The notes beneath the pieces were generated by a model. It ran no database searches, was not told where the DNA came from, and saw only the letters and a program-made list of their open reading frames with translations. From NCBI RefSeq assembly GCF_910596095.1, contig NC_056554.1, positions 5,952,001 to 6,016,000 on the forward strand: DNA of 64,000 nt. The letters run 5' to 3'. Made by a program: the position numbers and the translations under genes. Positions 23,885 to 36,190 of this stretch are shown piece after piece (the stretch's first letter is position 1; each line of letters opens with the position of its first letter). Source of the DNA: Thunnus maccoyii (taxonomy: Eukaryota; Chordata; Actinopteri; Scombriformes; Scombridae).

Positions 23885-24306
23885 TTTTTCATGAAAAGTG
23901 CCATGTTTATCAAACTTATAGGTCATAGAGACGAGCTTTGTTTGCTTATACCAATAATACTTTGCAGCATCACTTTCATAGAAACATTGCAAAGTCAGGT
24001 TGTCACCAACAGTAGCTGATATAAAACCAACTGCTTGATGCACAGTTGTAGACTGCATCAAATTAGTCGTCTGAGCTAAAGTGAAACTGGAGAAAAAGTG
24101 AATACACAATGAATTTTATGTCACAGAAATTATATCATAGTCAGAAAAAATCTAAGTACTTACATTAGGACTGAAACACAATCAGACATCAAACAGAACA
24201 AAACACATTAAAACAAAACTGCTTTTATAAAAACACAACTCACCCATTTTTCCCAAGAACAAACATGTTAGGCAGAAAGCAAACGCTGGAGATGTCACCA
24301 TATTGA
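23885..24306 (-). pseudogene. NITR-F: leader plus half a V domain
   Basis: On the minus strand a leader exon (about 24243-24306) and the first half of a V domain (about 23885-24075) are visible: VGDNLTLQCFYESD, YYWYKQTKLVSMTYKF, then GTFHEK, where family similarity stops. The segment LGQKPR is missing inside the V domain. Nothing of the second V cysteine, I domain, transmembrane or tail is found further down. The adjoining dispersed repeat at 22981-23845 suggests that insertion and deletion removed the 3' part. Confidence 0.8.
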
Positions 24307-24361
24307 AATTGCTGTGTTGAATGAAAAGCACCTTGATACATTTTCCAATCCTCAGAGACAA

Positions 24362-24405
24362 GATTGTGTTTGATTGGCCAACCAGGCAATATTGATCACA
24401 TGTTC
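24362..24405 (-). promoter_or_regulatory. NITR-F promoter relic with CCAAT box
   Basis: tgtgtttgattggccaacc with the minus-strand CCAAT box at 24373-24377, then a shortened atgatcacatg-like segment. It still sits above the truncated NITR-F. Confidence 0.5.
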
Positions 24406-25359
24406 ACTGCCACGTATAGTGTCAGTGTTTTTTTGTTCCTTAAGAAGAATCACATGGTGAGAAGTAACTGAAGCACAGACATTCCTCACAGTGTTTTTAC
24501 CTCTGCTTTTTGCAATGGAGTGATCATGTCACTGTATTATCTGGGGTATATAACTATGCTAGTTTTATAGTTAACATTTAATAAAGAACATAAATATTCC
24601 TTATTCCTATGATTTTGAGCAGTTTATAATGAGACTTTTATGACTCTTCATACAAACTTTTTTTTAAAAAAATCTGCTTCCTCTGGATGTTTTTTTTTCT
24701 GTCTGGCTTCAAGTTCTGGCAAAAACCAGCTTTCCTATTCCTCAGTGAACAAGCTTCATATTCTTGTTATTGTATTGATCAGTTAACACTATCGTATTAA
24801 AAAACGTGTTCAAACTTACCCTTAATGGTATCGATATAGTTTATAAATACATATTTTTGGTTTTATTAAAACATTTTGAGATAATGTGAATACTATTTAT
24901 ATTCCTGACACCACTTTAATACATTGGAGATGGTGAGAGACATTCAGTTTATGATGCTGAAGGCATTTAAAAACTACATTTGAAATCTTAACTGCAATGT
25001 CTTTTCCAGTCACAATGTGCTGCTTACTGATAACAAACCAGCAGTTTTCACTGGGGTTCAGTTTTCATTTTTCTTCCATTGGTGGAAAACAGTAAAAACT
25101 GTCAGTTGGGTTTATAGTAACTCTCATATCTTGCTTAAATATAATCTTTTAAATGTCTACTGTTATTTGATTGTCACAACACTTTGTATTCTGACATGTC
25201 AAAATGACTAATGCAACCAGTGTATCATATTCCTTGTTTTTATTCTTGTCATAACTAGATTTATATTAAACTGTGTCAATATTAGACATTATACTATAAT
25301 TAAATGTGACATCCACTGTCTTTGAATATTTAAGTGGTCTTTATCTTAAGAAGCATCTA
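24406..25359. other. intergenic
   Basis: No gene seen. The last 30 bases (25330-25359) belong to the segment duplicated at 16540. Confidence 0.45.
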
Positions 25360-26199
25360 AACATAGCACAAAAAGTAAGGAAATTTGTGTTTGGTAGATT
25401 ATTTCTTTGTTGTAACAATGCTTTTTGGCAATAAATCTTATACTGTTGGAAAGCCTGTTTATTTGCCTTTTAAATGGTGCCACATTTGTAAGGAACATGC
25501 ATTTGTGGGATGAGCAGCAGAGCGGAGTATATGGGTTGCGCCCATGAAAAATTTGCCAAATCTTCTCTGCCAATGCCAAACAGCTTATTTTGCTATTGAC
25601 TCTTGTTTTGAGCTTCTGGTACCCCCAGGTGCTCCCAGGAGGCCTGCCATGACTGCCCTTCACCTTCAGGCCCGTTTGCACCGGTGTCAGCAACATGTGC
25701 TCTGGAACCTGAATATGTGGAGGAACGTTATGTTCAGCAATGAGTCCCGATTCTGCCTATGGCAGTTAGATCATAGGGTCAAAGCGTGGAGAAGAGTGTG
25801 GTGACCAGCATGAGGAGGAGGTGCCAGGCAGTTGTGGCTGTGTATGGTTCTTCCACACGCCACTGAGGCTCTTGTTTGTTAAATGAATAAATTGTTAAAT
25901 TACCAATATGTCTTGTTTCTTCAAACTTCAGTCATCCAATCCACCAAACACCAAACAAGAGTCAGTGGCAGAATAAGTTTTGGCATTAGCAGAGAAGATT
26001 TGGAAAAATTTTCAGGGGTGCAACCCATATACTCCGCTCTGCTGCTCATCCCACAAATGCATGTTCCTAACAAATGTGGCACCATTAAAAAGGGAAATAA
26101 ACAAGCTTTCCAACGGTATAAGATTTATTGCCAAGAAGCATTGTTACAACAAAGAAATAATCTACCAAACACAAATTTCCTTACTTTTTGTGCTATGTT
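25360..26199 (+). mobile_element. Tc1-like DNA transposon with long inverted repeats, internally deleted
   Basis: Arms of about 220 bp (25360-25580 and 25975-26199) are inverted copies; the outer ends read aacatagcacaaaaagtaag on each strand, and the element is flanked by TA on both sides (25358-25359 and 26200-26201). The interior keeps a Tc1 transposase stretch on the plus strand (RPAMTALHLQARLHRCQQHV, MFSNESRFCLWQLDHRVKAW). The DNA-binding and C-terminal parts are missing, so it cannot encode an active enzyme. The empty site survives at 16568-16569. Confidence 0.85.
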
Positions 26200-28472
26200 T
26201 ATGTGAGAGTGCAAACACCTCTACATCCTGCTGAAAACGACTAAGGCAGAGCAATGAAAAATATAAAAAGCAAAATGTATGAAGGTCAAGGTTAACGGGT
26301 CTCAGTGTAATGACTGCCTCATTCCTGTGTTCACAGCAGAAACAAAATTAAACATGGTAACTACATTTACCAGAATATTTTATAAATGCATTTCTCTGCC
26401 TTGTTCTTTAACTTTGTTATTGCAATAACATGCTCCACTTAGACCTGATCAATTAGCCATTTTCACAGAATTCCCTCCTGTGTTTTCTCAGTCAATGTGA
26501 TGATTACAGAACAATTCAGACTTTCATGGAAATCCTCTTGTTTGCTGCATTATTCATATTTATCTAGATAATAAGACTGGTATCAGTTTATCTCTGTATG
26601 TTGAGTCTAACAATATTATAGGCTGTCTTAGTGCAAAGGCTGGAAGCAGGGGAAAACAGCAAGCCTGCATAAATAGTGCAAAGCCTTCCAACAATACCTA
26701 AACTATCTTACTATCATATTAGTTAGCAGGCTAGTCACCCATACCACCAAGAGTCATCTGGGTCACATTCAAAGGCTGCGTTTCAATCCACCTGTTTTTG
26801 TTCGCATTTTCAATTTGTGCATTTAAAAAAACTGGAAATGCTGAAAAAGAAAATAAATCACAAAATATCACAAAGTTTTTTTTTGCACTTGGCTGAGGTG
26901 GAAGACTTGGTGTATCAATAGAGGCTAAATGTGACCAAAGTGCAATTCAAACAGACTAAGCAATTAAATCATTATGTACAGGAAATACTGTTGCATGGTT
27001 AACATGATATAAAAGTTGTTGCATGGTTAAATCAATTAATTTATTTTTATGAAGGAAAAAAAAAATTCCTCTCATAATTTTTAACTGCCCGTTCAGTCAC
27101 TTCATCCTGTGGCCATGCCAGGCTATGTTCAAGTGTCATTTTTAACATTACTGTTCATGTTGGTGCTGGTGTACCTCTATCCATATGTTTGATTAATGAT
27201 GCTGTTGCATCTGTCAGCTGTGTGTGTGTGAATATGTGGCCACAGTGTGATGCTGTTAATGTTTGTCTTGGTGCCTGTAACATTACCTCTGATGATGTAT
27301 AAGGTATGAATAAACTGAGGTGCATTCAGGCAAGTATAATTGTAATGGTCTATTTTGGTTAATATATACATTTCAGAAGTATGATTGGTCATGGAAGGGC
27401 TAGGCCCACCCATTTTTCTCCGTGCCCGCCCACTCTGTTTTTTCATTGGAATACCTAAGAAGTAACTGATGTGGAGGCACTGCTACCAGTGTTGAATCCA
27501 GATGTCTCTACGGTACAGTGGTTGCCTGATTGTGATCTGATCTGATGGGGGTTAATAGGGTCTTGGTAACCACACAGTAAGCATCATATTACCACATTGC
27601 TAATGTCGTAATCTTCCTGCCATTTTAGTTTTCTGACATGACTGTGCAATATTTATTAATGATATTTATAGTTCATATACTGTACATACACACAGCTTCT
27701 CAACGTCAAAGTTTAACATGATTATATTAAATTATTAGCTCATTAATGACACAAAAACACAAACACAGTACTGCATTTAGCAGAAAATAGTTTATTTACA
27801 TTATGTTCCTCCACTTGTACAACATCAGTGAACATGACATTTTAAATACACTGGTTTTACTGTAAAAACCATTTCTTATGTATTAAACAATCTAAAGATT
27901 ATAAATGCATACGGTAGTTGCTTTGGAAGAAAACAAAGTAAGATTGTGGAGACATCCTGTTTGAAACCATACAGAGCAGAGTCCTCATTATACATATGAC
28001 TGACTCTTAGCAAAGCATACAGAGATCTCATCTTCTGACTGCAGACCACAAGGGAAGCTATAAAAAGATTGTTAAATCACTGAATTTGTAGCAACATGTA
28101 CAAAAACATGTAAAGAATAACAGATATTTCCCAGATTTGATATTCTGTTATGTGCAGTCTATTTAATAGAATATTACGTGGCCTGTTTACATTGTCCATG
28201 GTGAAGGTTTTTCTTGGTAAAATTAAGTGGTGTGTCATGTTTTCAGATACAAAGTGATAGTAGAAATATGGCCTTAAACCTCTGACAACACTTAAAAAAC
28301 ACATCAGACAGGAAGTAGTTTACTGCAACCCAAATCTTCACACTAATTACAAGTATTTGAAATTATGTGGACAACACCTCTCCTATTTTAAGAAAATCTA
28401 CATTACTTCTCAGAGCAGATGTTAACAAAATGACATCTTACACAAAAACAGAGTATTGAAACCTGTCCAGTT
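26200..28472. other. intergenic with a NITR 3'-flank copy
   Basis: 27955-28080 carries the repeated NITR 3'-flank motif (gagacatcctgtttgaaacc, cttctgactgcagaccacaa). Nothing else was recognised; the open frames here show no domains. Confidence 0.45.
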
Positions 28473-29788
28473 CTACTGCCTCACACTGGAGTACACACAT
28501 TGACTTGAGGTGTCATCTTTCTGCTGTCTCGGTCGGTTGACCTTGTGTTTCCATAAAGCAGCGTAATGGAGGTTGTCTGCATCATGATAAGCCTGGCAGC
28601 AAAAATATTAGCACATGACAATACAGTACATGAAACAAATGAATTTAACAAAAGTCCAAAATCACCTAATGCTTTGCTATAAAATATGTCTGGGTGGTAT
28701 TTATTGTTTATTTATTATAATTTATTTCACATAAGATTGTATCTTTTCATTATCTGATGAAAAACACAGGCTAAATGATTAAGAATGCAGCTTTACTGAA
28801 ATTGTCTGGTCTGATGGGATCATTTTAAGAAATATATCTAGACATGTTCTGAGTTGCATATTTATTTTGAACCAACACTATTCAACAACTGGGGCCCAGT
28901 TCTCTCTTTCAAACTATTATAAAACAATGAGAGCTGTACAGACAATAAAAATGTTTTAAAACCGAACTTTTGAATGCCTGAAGCACTAACTTACCTTTCT
29001 GTTCTGAACAACAGAAATAAAAATAGTTAGCCTAATAAAATTGAAAAGAAAACTGTACACACACAAATCTGCTTGCATTAAAAAAAATCAAATAAATAGA
29101 TCTGAGGTCATTACTTTGACTTGCAACAGTTTCACGTCGGACTGTACAGTGTGTACTGTACAGTTCAGAGTCACAGAGCTCTCAGATGCCGACTGATGGA
29201 CCAAAGCTTGGATGTTCAAACCTGAACCCTTTACATTGACAGTAATGCCCTCCGCAAATTCAAACTTGTATGAACGGCAACTTATGCAGTAGTAAGAAGC
29301 CGAGTCTGAGATACGTAAATCAGAAATTGTCAAGTGGTTCTCACCGTTTTTAGTTTCCACCGTGAAGCGAGGATCATTCTTGAACTCATCATTAAAATGA
29401 ACTTTTATATCATGTTTATAGAAGTTAGAGATGAGCCGTGGTTTCTGTCCCAGAGTTTGCTTATACCAGTAAAACATTGCTGCTACATTACCTTCATAGA
29501 AACATCGCAAAGTCACGTTGTCACCTACATTAGCTGATAAAAATCCACTCTCTTGGTGTACAGTTAAGGACCATTTAAGATTAGTCGCCAGAGCTGAAGA
29601 GAAAAGAGACAAAGGAGATTTGCAATTAGTGCAGTGATAGTGGATTAATGTAATGATTGCAAGGAAATGTAGAAATTATATCAACAAAAATGTATTAACA
29701 TTTTAAGGATACAAATGCAACAGCAACACTTACCTGTCCTCCCCAGGAACAGACAAGTCAGAAATAAAGCAAACTTCAGAGATGTCAT
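28473..29788 (-). pseudogene. NITR-G: V domain intact, I domain cut short, no transmembrane exon
   Basis: Leader 29734-29788 (MTSLKFALFLTCLFLGRT) joins in phase to 29088-29593, which encodes a complete V domain (TLRCFYEGNVAAMFYWYKQ, SDSASYYC, EFAEGITVNVK) and then stops about 20 residues after the first I-domain cysteine (TLNCTVHT, then unrelated residues). The two exons read as one open frame of 186 residues. A terminal ITIM exon survives at 28473-28592 (NLHYAAL, QCVYSSVRQ), but no transmembrane or 44-nt tail exon lies between. It is best called a pseudogene; a secreted V-only product is formally possible. Confidence 0.8.
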
Positions 29789-31020
29789 TGTGTTCAAAAT
29801 ATCTTGTTGAATGTAGAGAACCTCTAAATGTTCTCTGCTCTTAGAGAGAAGACAATGTTTGATTTGCTAACAAGAAGTGACACTGCATGTCCTATTTTGG
29901 AAACAATGAACACAAGTTCAGTGCCTCCTCCATTGTCAATTGGTTGGTTCCCAGACAAGACACATGGAGAGAGGTACCAGAACCACAATATAACTCTTAA
30001 GCCTGATGTTTAAAAATCACAAAAATTGAATAACCTGCTGAAAAAGTGCACTGGAGTCAATTAATTCTCAAGTAGAGTTCTCTAGTCCACAGATCGCTCA
30101 CCTTTATTGGCCGGCATCAACAGTAGTAAAACTGTGAAGAGGTTTAAACAGGTATTTAGAGAGGACTTTGAGAGCCAAATGCAATTACAAAGACAAAGAG
30201 GCAGGATGTATAATCACGCATTTCCTCTCAGGTAATTGTAGATTTGAGTGTAGAAAACTGAAATGAGGTGGATTAAGAGACTTGGTTGTTGAAATATTTG
30301 AAGAAGTACTGAATTGCTCTTTTGGTGCTGTATGAATGTCTACTACACTGACCCCAGTAAACACATCTTAACACTGCTGAGCTAGACACAAGTGCAAACC
30401 CTGGACCCCAAATTACATTGTGTGGCTAATGAAGATTTATTTTATGTACCCCAAAAGGATTGTTTGACAGTATAACATCTTTTATTTGTGTAAAATGAAA
30501 CATTAGGGAACTGAAAGTTTAATAGAGGTTAGGCATCTAAAACAAGTTGGCCAAGGGTAGGGTCAGGATTTTGGTTAGGTTAAACTAAGAAAGGCTGAAA
30601 GTAGCTCCACTCAATTGTTATTTTAGTATTGGAAATGAACTAGAATTTGCGGAGTTCTGCCCATCTACTGTCCCTCCCTCTTTTACTTTACAATATATTA
30701 TTAAATGTGAAATCACAACCTGACACCAATAAATCACCTGTTCCATGAGCAGAAACGTCTCTCACACTTTATTCAACAGTGTGTTTTTTGAAAAATATCA
30801 CATATTTCAGTCGAAAGGTCAGTCTTCCTGTGATTTGCTACCACTGAAGTTTCACCAATGGGACACCATTCACTAGTTCACTAGTTCACTAGACACCACC
30901 TTCACCACAGGAGCTATAAAGGTAAATACTGAGTCGGCTAGATTGAAAGATGCAACCTGCACTCATGTTTCTAGTTAGAAGAAGGTATTACTAGATCTTT
31001 GTAAGGTTTCAATAACTGTA
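29789..31020. other. intergenic with degraded promoter and duplicated flank
   Basis: 29850-29910 is a degraded NITR promoter block (atgtttgatttgctaaca, tgcatgtcctattttgg). 30840-31020 (caccttcaccac, gaggtaaat-like, gaagaaggtatta) resembles 37440-37600 downstream of NITR-I, marking another duplicated segment. Confidence 0.45.
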
Positions 31021-31059
31021 ATGCACAGTGATGTCTTCATTCTTATTTAATTAATTTGA

Positions 31060-33700
31060 TTGATTATTGTTAAAAAAGCTTTGCCTACAATGGCCCCCAA
31101 CCAGTAGTTGTGGCATCTTTGCTGAGGTGTTTCATGTTAATGGGCTATCAAAGGGCCAATTTGCTGATTTTCAATATTCCATGTATCAGTTATATGTTTG
31201 GCATGTCTATAATATCCATAATTGTTGCCTGCGTTCTCTGCTGTTTGGATCGTGAGTCTTTGTTAGATGTTGTTGCCATGGCACCACAAGGAGTGCCAGT
31301 ATGTGGGTCAACATGGGGCTTGAAACTTTGCTAAAAGAAAGAAAGAATCAATGCTGACAGGAAGAAGAAGGCAGTGTGATGTTTTAACCAACAGCTAACC
31401 TATGCTAACAGCAAAGTCTTGAGGGTTTTTGGCACTACAGTTACACAGCACTCTAAATGATATTGACAAAAACAATCTAATAACCAAGGGCATATACAGT
31501 ATATTAATGTTATAGAGCTGTTAGGTGTAGATGTCTAGCTACTATTTTATTAAATCATGTCTCAGATTTTTGATGCTGATTTGTTGATAGAATCTACTGA
31601 AATGCTCTGGGCATTACAGTTAGACTGTGTGGCTGCTTTGCATGAAAACACTGTAGACTTCCTGTTTGAAACCACAAAGACAAAGAGAGCAGAGGGTCCT
31701 GCAGACGTACATGACTGGAGTATATCGAGAGCAAATCTTTTGACTGCCAACCACACACAGCCTAAAACACACATTTACAGTTTGGGTAAGACTGTATATC
31801 TGTGTGCTTTAGGTGAACTCTCACTATCCGACAGACAAATAATTACATGTTGGTAGGTCTTATTGCCATCTTGCCGTGAGAAGGCCCAACGTGTTGTTTC
31901 TGAGGCTGTAACCATGTGGGGAATGAGTCACGTCCGCATCACACAAGCTTGATGTTTGCAATACCTTTCTGACTGTGTCCCTCCGACCAGTAACATTTGT
32001 AGCACAGGATATATGAGATGGCGAACTACATTAGTGTGGCAGAGCTTTATCTGCTTATGAATTAGCAAGTAACCACAAACATGGACCAAATAATGTTATA
32101 GTTAACTGCCTGAAACATTTCGCTTTCACTTCCTCACTCTCACTCACTATCCTGTGCACTGTTTGTGGCTGTCTCTTTCTTTTATTCATTTTTAAAAGAC
32201 ACATTAAGGTTCAGAAATGACCAAATGTTTATTTGCATGCATTAAGAAAGACCTGCAAGTTCAAACAGAGCTTTGGAGAGAAGTTTCGCTCATCTGATTT
32301 CTGCTCTTTCATTCCATACATGCTATCAGGTTCTGTAATGTCCAGTTGCTATGAATGTGGGGAGTGGCGCTTAGAAAACTCACTAATCTTACTTTGCTAC
32401 TTGCACTAGTTAAAGTTCTGTAATGGGTTGGTTTTTATTGAAATATATCATTTGGATACTTTCAGAATGTGCATTAATACTTCAAATATATCCTGAATAC
32501 CAGATGACATCTTCAGTCTTATTTCTTAGAAATCATCAGTGTTAAAAACAATGAACATTTGTGACATCCCCACAAATCAGTTGTGGCTTTTAAAGAAGGA
32601 TTTTTCAGATTTTCAACTTCCTGTGTATTAGTAATGGGATGGTGTGTCTATAATAACCATAATCCTTGCTAAAGTGTTCTGCTTTGACTTCACTCTGGAC
32701 TGTGAGATTGTGTGAGATTATGTTGCCAGTGCCAAAGGTTGGTGTGTTGGTGTAACCTGATATTATGTTCATATTACGTCAACAAAGTAAATACACTGTT
32801 ATCTTTTGTGGTTATTGTTAACATTAACTTGCTATATTGGGGATGTTTATTGCTTTATCTGTTTTTACCCAAGCACACATGGCACAGTCATGGCCACCGT
32901 TTGGTTGATATAAGAGTGAATGTAATGCCTGTATGTTGGCACAACTCTGGAGAAATATCTTATTTCTATAGGTGGACATGATGAAAAGCTGGTGTACATT
33001 AACAGGTTTTGACAAAAACATTGACAATGTTGGATGCCTCTAACCAAATGTACAGAGTTTTGGACATTTGAACCCTGTTTTAGTTCTCTAATATAACACT
33101 ATGTGAAAATTGGTTACAGAGCATCAGTAAAAAAAAGGTTTTAATCTAGTCTGGGCATTAGAGTTAAACTGTGTGGATGCTTTGTATGAAAACACTGCAG
33201 AGACTTCCTGTTTAAAACCACAAAGAGAGCAGAGGGTCCTACTGAAGTACATGAAGTACATTGAGAGTGAATCTTTCGACTGCAGACCACACAGAAGCTA
33301 AAAAAAGATCCTCACATCTCTGGGTTTGTGATGTGCAATCTGCTAATTTACTGTAAACAACTTGTGAAGAACAATAGGCAGTATCAGTGCTAGAGTGTGT
33401 TCAGAATACACATGTTGATGAGTATTGTCGCCAACCTGCTGTGAGAGGGCCGGTTCTGATGTTTCTGAACGTGCTACCACACTTGAGAGGAGCCTCGTCC
33501 GTACCAGACACACAGGATGTTAGCACAACAAGCTGAATGTGTCCCTCTGACTCTGAAATAGTGTTTCTGTCATATGATGATGGTTTTGCTTTGTAAAATA
33601 ATGTGACATCATGCCTTTAACAGTGCAGCACTTAGAGACTGATACAGACGGCACAGTACTTTGTTTTAATGTTCATTTTCCAGGCTTGCAAACTCTCTCT
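31060..33700. repeat. tandem duplication of NITR 3'-flank sequence, two units of about 1.5 kb
   Basis: Unit 1 (31060-32010) and unit 2 (32570-33560) share, in order: agttgtggc with tgtgtctataata-like sequence; cattacagttagactgtgtg against cattagagttaaactgtgtg; gacttcctgtttgaaaccac against gacttcctgtttaaaaccac; and gagggtcctgc/gagggtcctac. Later blocks near 31870 and 33440 also match. Both units carry the 3'-flank motif found below NITR-E and NITR-G. No NITR exons lie in unit 1, so a gene was probably lost from it. Confidence 0.6.
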
Positions 33701-33932
33701 TGAATATCTGACTCCACAAACACCGCAGAGATGTGTTGTGTGTGGTTGTGTGTTTGTACTTTGTTAACTGCAGGTATAGTGAGAATGGAAATATGGCACC
33801 TTTGACAAAACAGATCACATCAAAGAACCCTGGCTCAACTGTAATTGAAAGAAAGTGTTTATTTGGTTATATTATATTCAGTTCATTCTTCTAGTCACAC
33901 AGACACAAAGTACAAATGAAACATGTTCAGCT

Positions 33933-36063
33933 CTACTGTCTTACACCGGAGTAAACACATTCAGCCCAGGTGTCGTCCCTCTGTCTTCTTGACCTGCTGA
34001 CCTTGGTCTCCCTTAAAGCAGCGTAATGGAGGTTATCTGCATCTTGGTAGCCCTGGTAATAAAATATAAGACAATTAATTAGTATATTAGTGTTTGTCTC
34101 ATTAATGATACAGACAAGCATTGAAAAAAGTATCAGCAACTTCTGTTCACTGTCATGCAAATCAATATAAACTTCCTGCAAAAATAACTTCCTTTGTGAA
34201 GCTTAAAATGTAATCCAGTACAACAAAAACAAATTCAGTCTCCCACAGTTACCATTGCAAACTGTTTTACAATCTACAATCAACCTTTACAAGGGTATGT
34301 GGCACTTACTGCACTATTTTTAATTGGTTAACAAATGCTCTGTTTTCATTCTGTAAAATATGTTACAGTGACATTAGAGCACTTAAATACCTACCTCTGC
34401 ATTTGGAGCCGAGGCAGCTGATGGTCTTGCTTGCGAGTCTAGTCATGAAAAAAACAAAACAATTGTTTTTCAAAATTCCTTTTTAACTTAGTTTGATCAT
34501 TTATACTGAAAGTAATGAACCAGTTCTTCTGATTTATTGATGACTGAAATGTTACAGGTATGAAACTGCAGGGCGAGATGGCACTTAAATATAAAGCCAG
34601 ATTTGAGTATAAATATTAAATTTACATCAATTTATTTAGAATACTGTTTTCATTTCAGAGCCTTATTTAAAAATATCGTTCTTGACTGGCTCATTTTTCC
34701 AGGATTTTTTGACTATAAATCTGAAGCAGAAGTGAACAGTTCAACACTGATGATGTTTGCAGCTGATGAAACATGAAATAAAAAATACACCGTTATTCCC
34801 ATGGTATGTGCATATCTTCAATGTACAAATGAACATGTTTGCTAATGTCCACATTGCTGCCCTTCAATATCACATACATTAAAACACACACTACCAAATA
34901 TAAGGAACTGCAGTTTAGCCTACCTGTGCCTTGGCAGCTGTTCGTCTTGAACATTGTATATACTGTGTAAGCCAGGAAAACAACCAGGATGGTGGTGAAC
35001 GCCAAAGCTCCACTCAAGATATACACCAAGACAAGAGAGTCTTCCTCATCTGCAGATCCAAACATTAGGACACATTACAGTTTTCTTTCTTTGTTCATCA
35101 AATTTGATTATAAAGTTTCCTCCAATACTTAACAAATGAGGCCACCTTTGCTACAAAGGTACTTACGCTCAAAATCCAATGTGGTCCCGTTTCCAAACAG
35201 TATCTGTCCACATGAGGCGACAGCACAGTAGTAGGTCCCAGCATGAGAAAGATTCAGACTCTTCATTGGCAAGTTGTAGACACAGGTGTGTGTTTGTGTG
35301 TTGCTGTTCCTCTCACACTGATCATTCCTGCCTCCATGTGTGTAAATGATTCCTGGATGAGATTCTTGAGAGTTTTTGAACCAGTAAACACTGTGTTCTC
35401 CATCATCACAGGTCCCAGTGTGTACTGTACAGTTCAGAGTCACAGAGCCTCCTGGCTGGATGCTCTCAGATGCCGACTGATGGACCAAAGCTTGGATGTT
35501 TGAACCTGAACCCTTTACACCGACAATAATGCTCTCTAAAAATTCATACACATATGAATAGCCAGCTACACAGAAGTAAGTAGCCGAGTCTGAAATTTGC
35601 ACATCTGAGATCTTCATGTGATTTTTACCAGGGCTAGTTTCCAGTTCTAAGCGTGGATTGTTCTTAAATTCACCTTGAAAAGTGCCATTTTTGTCATGTT
35701 TATAGAATTTAGACATCAGCTTTGGCTTCTGTCCCAGAGTTTGTTTATACCAGTAAAACATCACTGCAACGTTATCTTTATAGAAACATTCCAAAGTCAC
35801 GTCTTCACCAACATTAACTGATTCAAAGCGTAAAGATGATGATGTATTCAGAGATGTAATAGGAGCTGAAGAGAAAATGGAGACCAAGCAAATACACAGT
35901 TAACTTTACACCATGACAGGGAGCATATTGTAACATACATAATATATGACAGAACAAATCAAAAATATCGATGTATAAAGGAAACCAAATGTAAAAGATG
36001 CAGCTTACCCATTCTCCCCAAGAGCAGACATGTCACATACAAAGCAAAAACTGGAGATGTCAT
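33933..36063 (-). CDS. nitr: NITR-H: novel immune-type receptor, apparently intact
   Basis: Predicted exons (minus): 36009-36063 leader (MTSPVFALYVTCLLLGRM), 35167-35865 V plus I, 34924-35049 transmembrane, 34395-34438 and 33933-34052 tail; 347 residues, all in phase. The V domain (TLECFYKDNVAVMFYWYKQ, SDSATYFC, VYEFLESIIVGVK) differs widely from C, D and E before the J-like end, where it is close to C. The I domain is nearly identical to E, with FGNGTTLD. The transmembrane segment lacks charges but is followed by YTMFK. The tail has DNLHYAAL (ITIM) and ECVYSGV. An AATAAA lies about 70 bp past the stop (33858-33863). The introns in the 3' half are longer than in C-E. It is inhibitory in type. 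Confidence 0.9.
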
Positions 36064-36119
36064 TTTGTTGTAACCACCGTGATCATTGGAGAGAATCTCT
36101 ATACATCCTCTACTTTTCA

Positions 36120-36190
36120 GAGGAACAAGGCTGTGTTTGGTTGGCCAATCAGAAAAGACTCTGTTAAAGTAACATTGATCGCATGTTCAG
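36120..36190 (-). promoter_or_regulatory. NITR-H promoter block
   Basis: ctgtgtttggttggccaatc is the family block with one change, so the minus strand now reads ccaacc while a CCAAT lies on the plus strand (36145-36149). It is followed by acattgatcgcatgttcagtg. Confidence 0.45.

Noticed and set aside
4908-35503. Recurring plus-strand frames of about 75-98 codons (MRKIQTLHWQVVDTGVCLCV type) at 4.9, 8.0, 13.2, 21.0 and 35.2 kb
   Set aside because: They are exact antisense shadows of the conserved minus-strand I domain; their similarity follows from that conservation.
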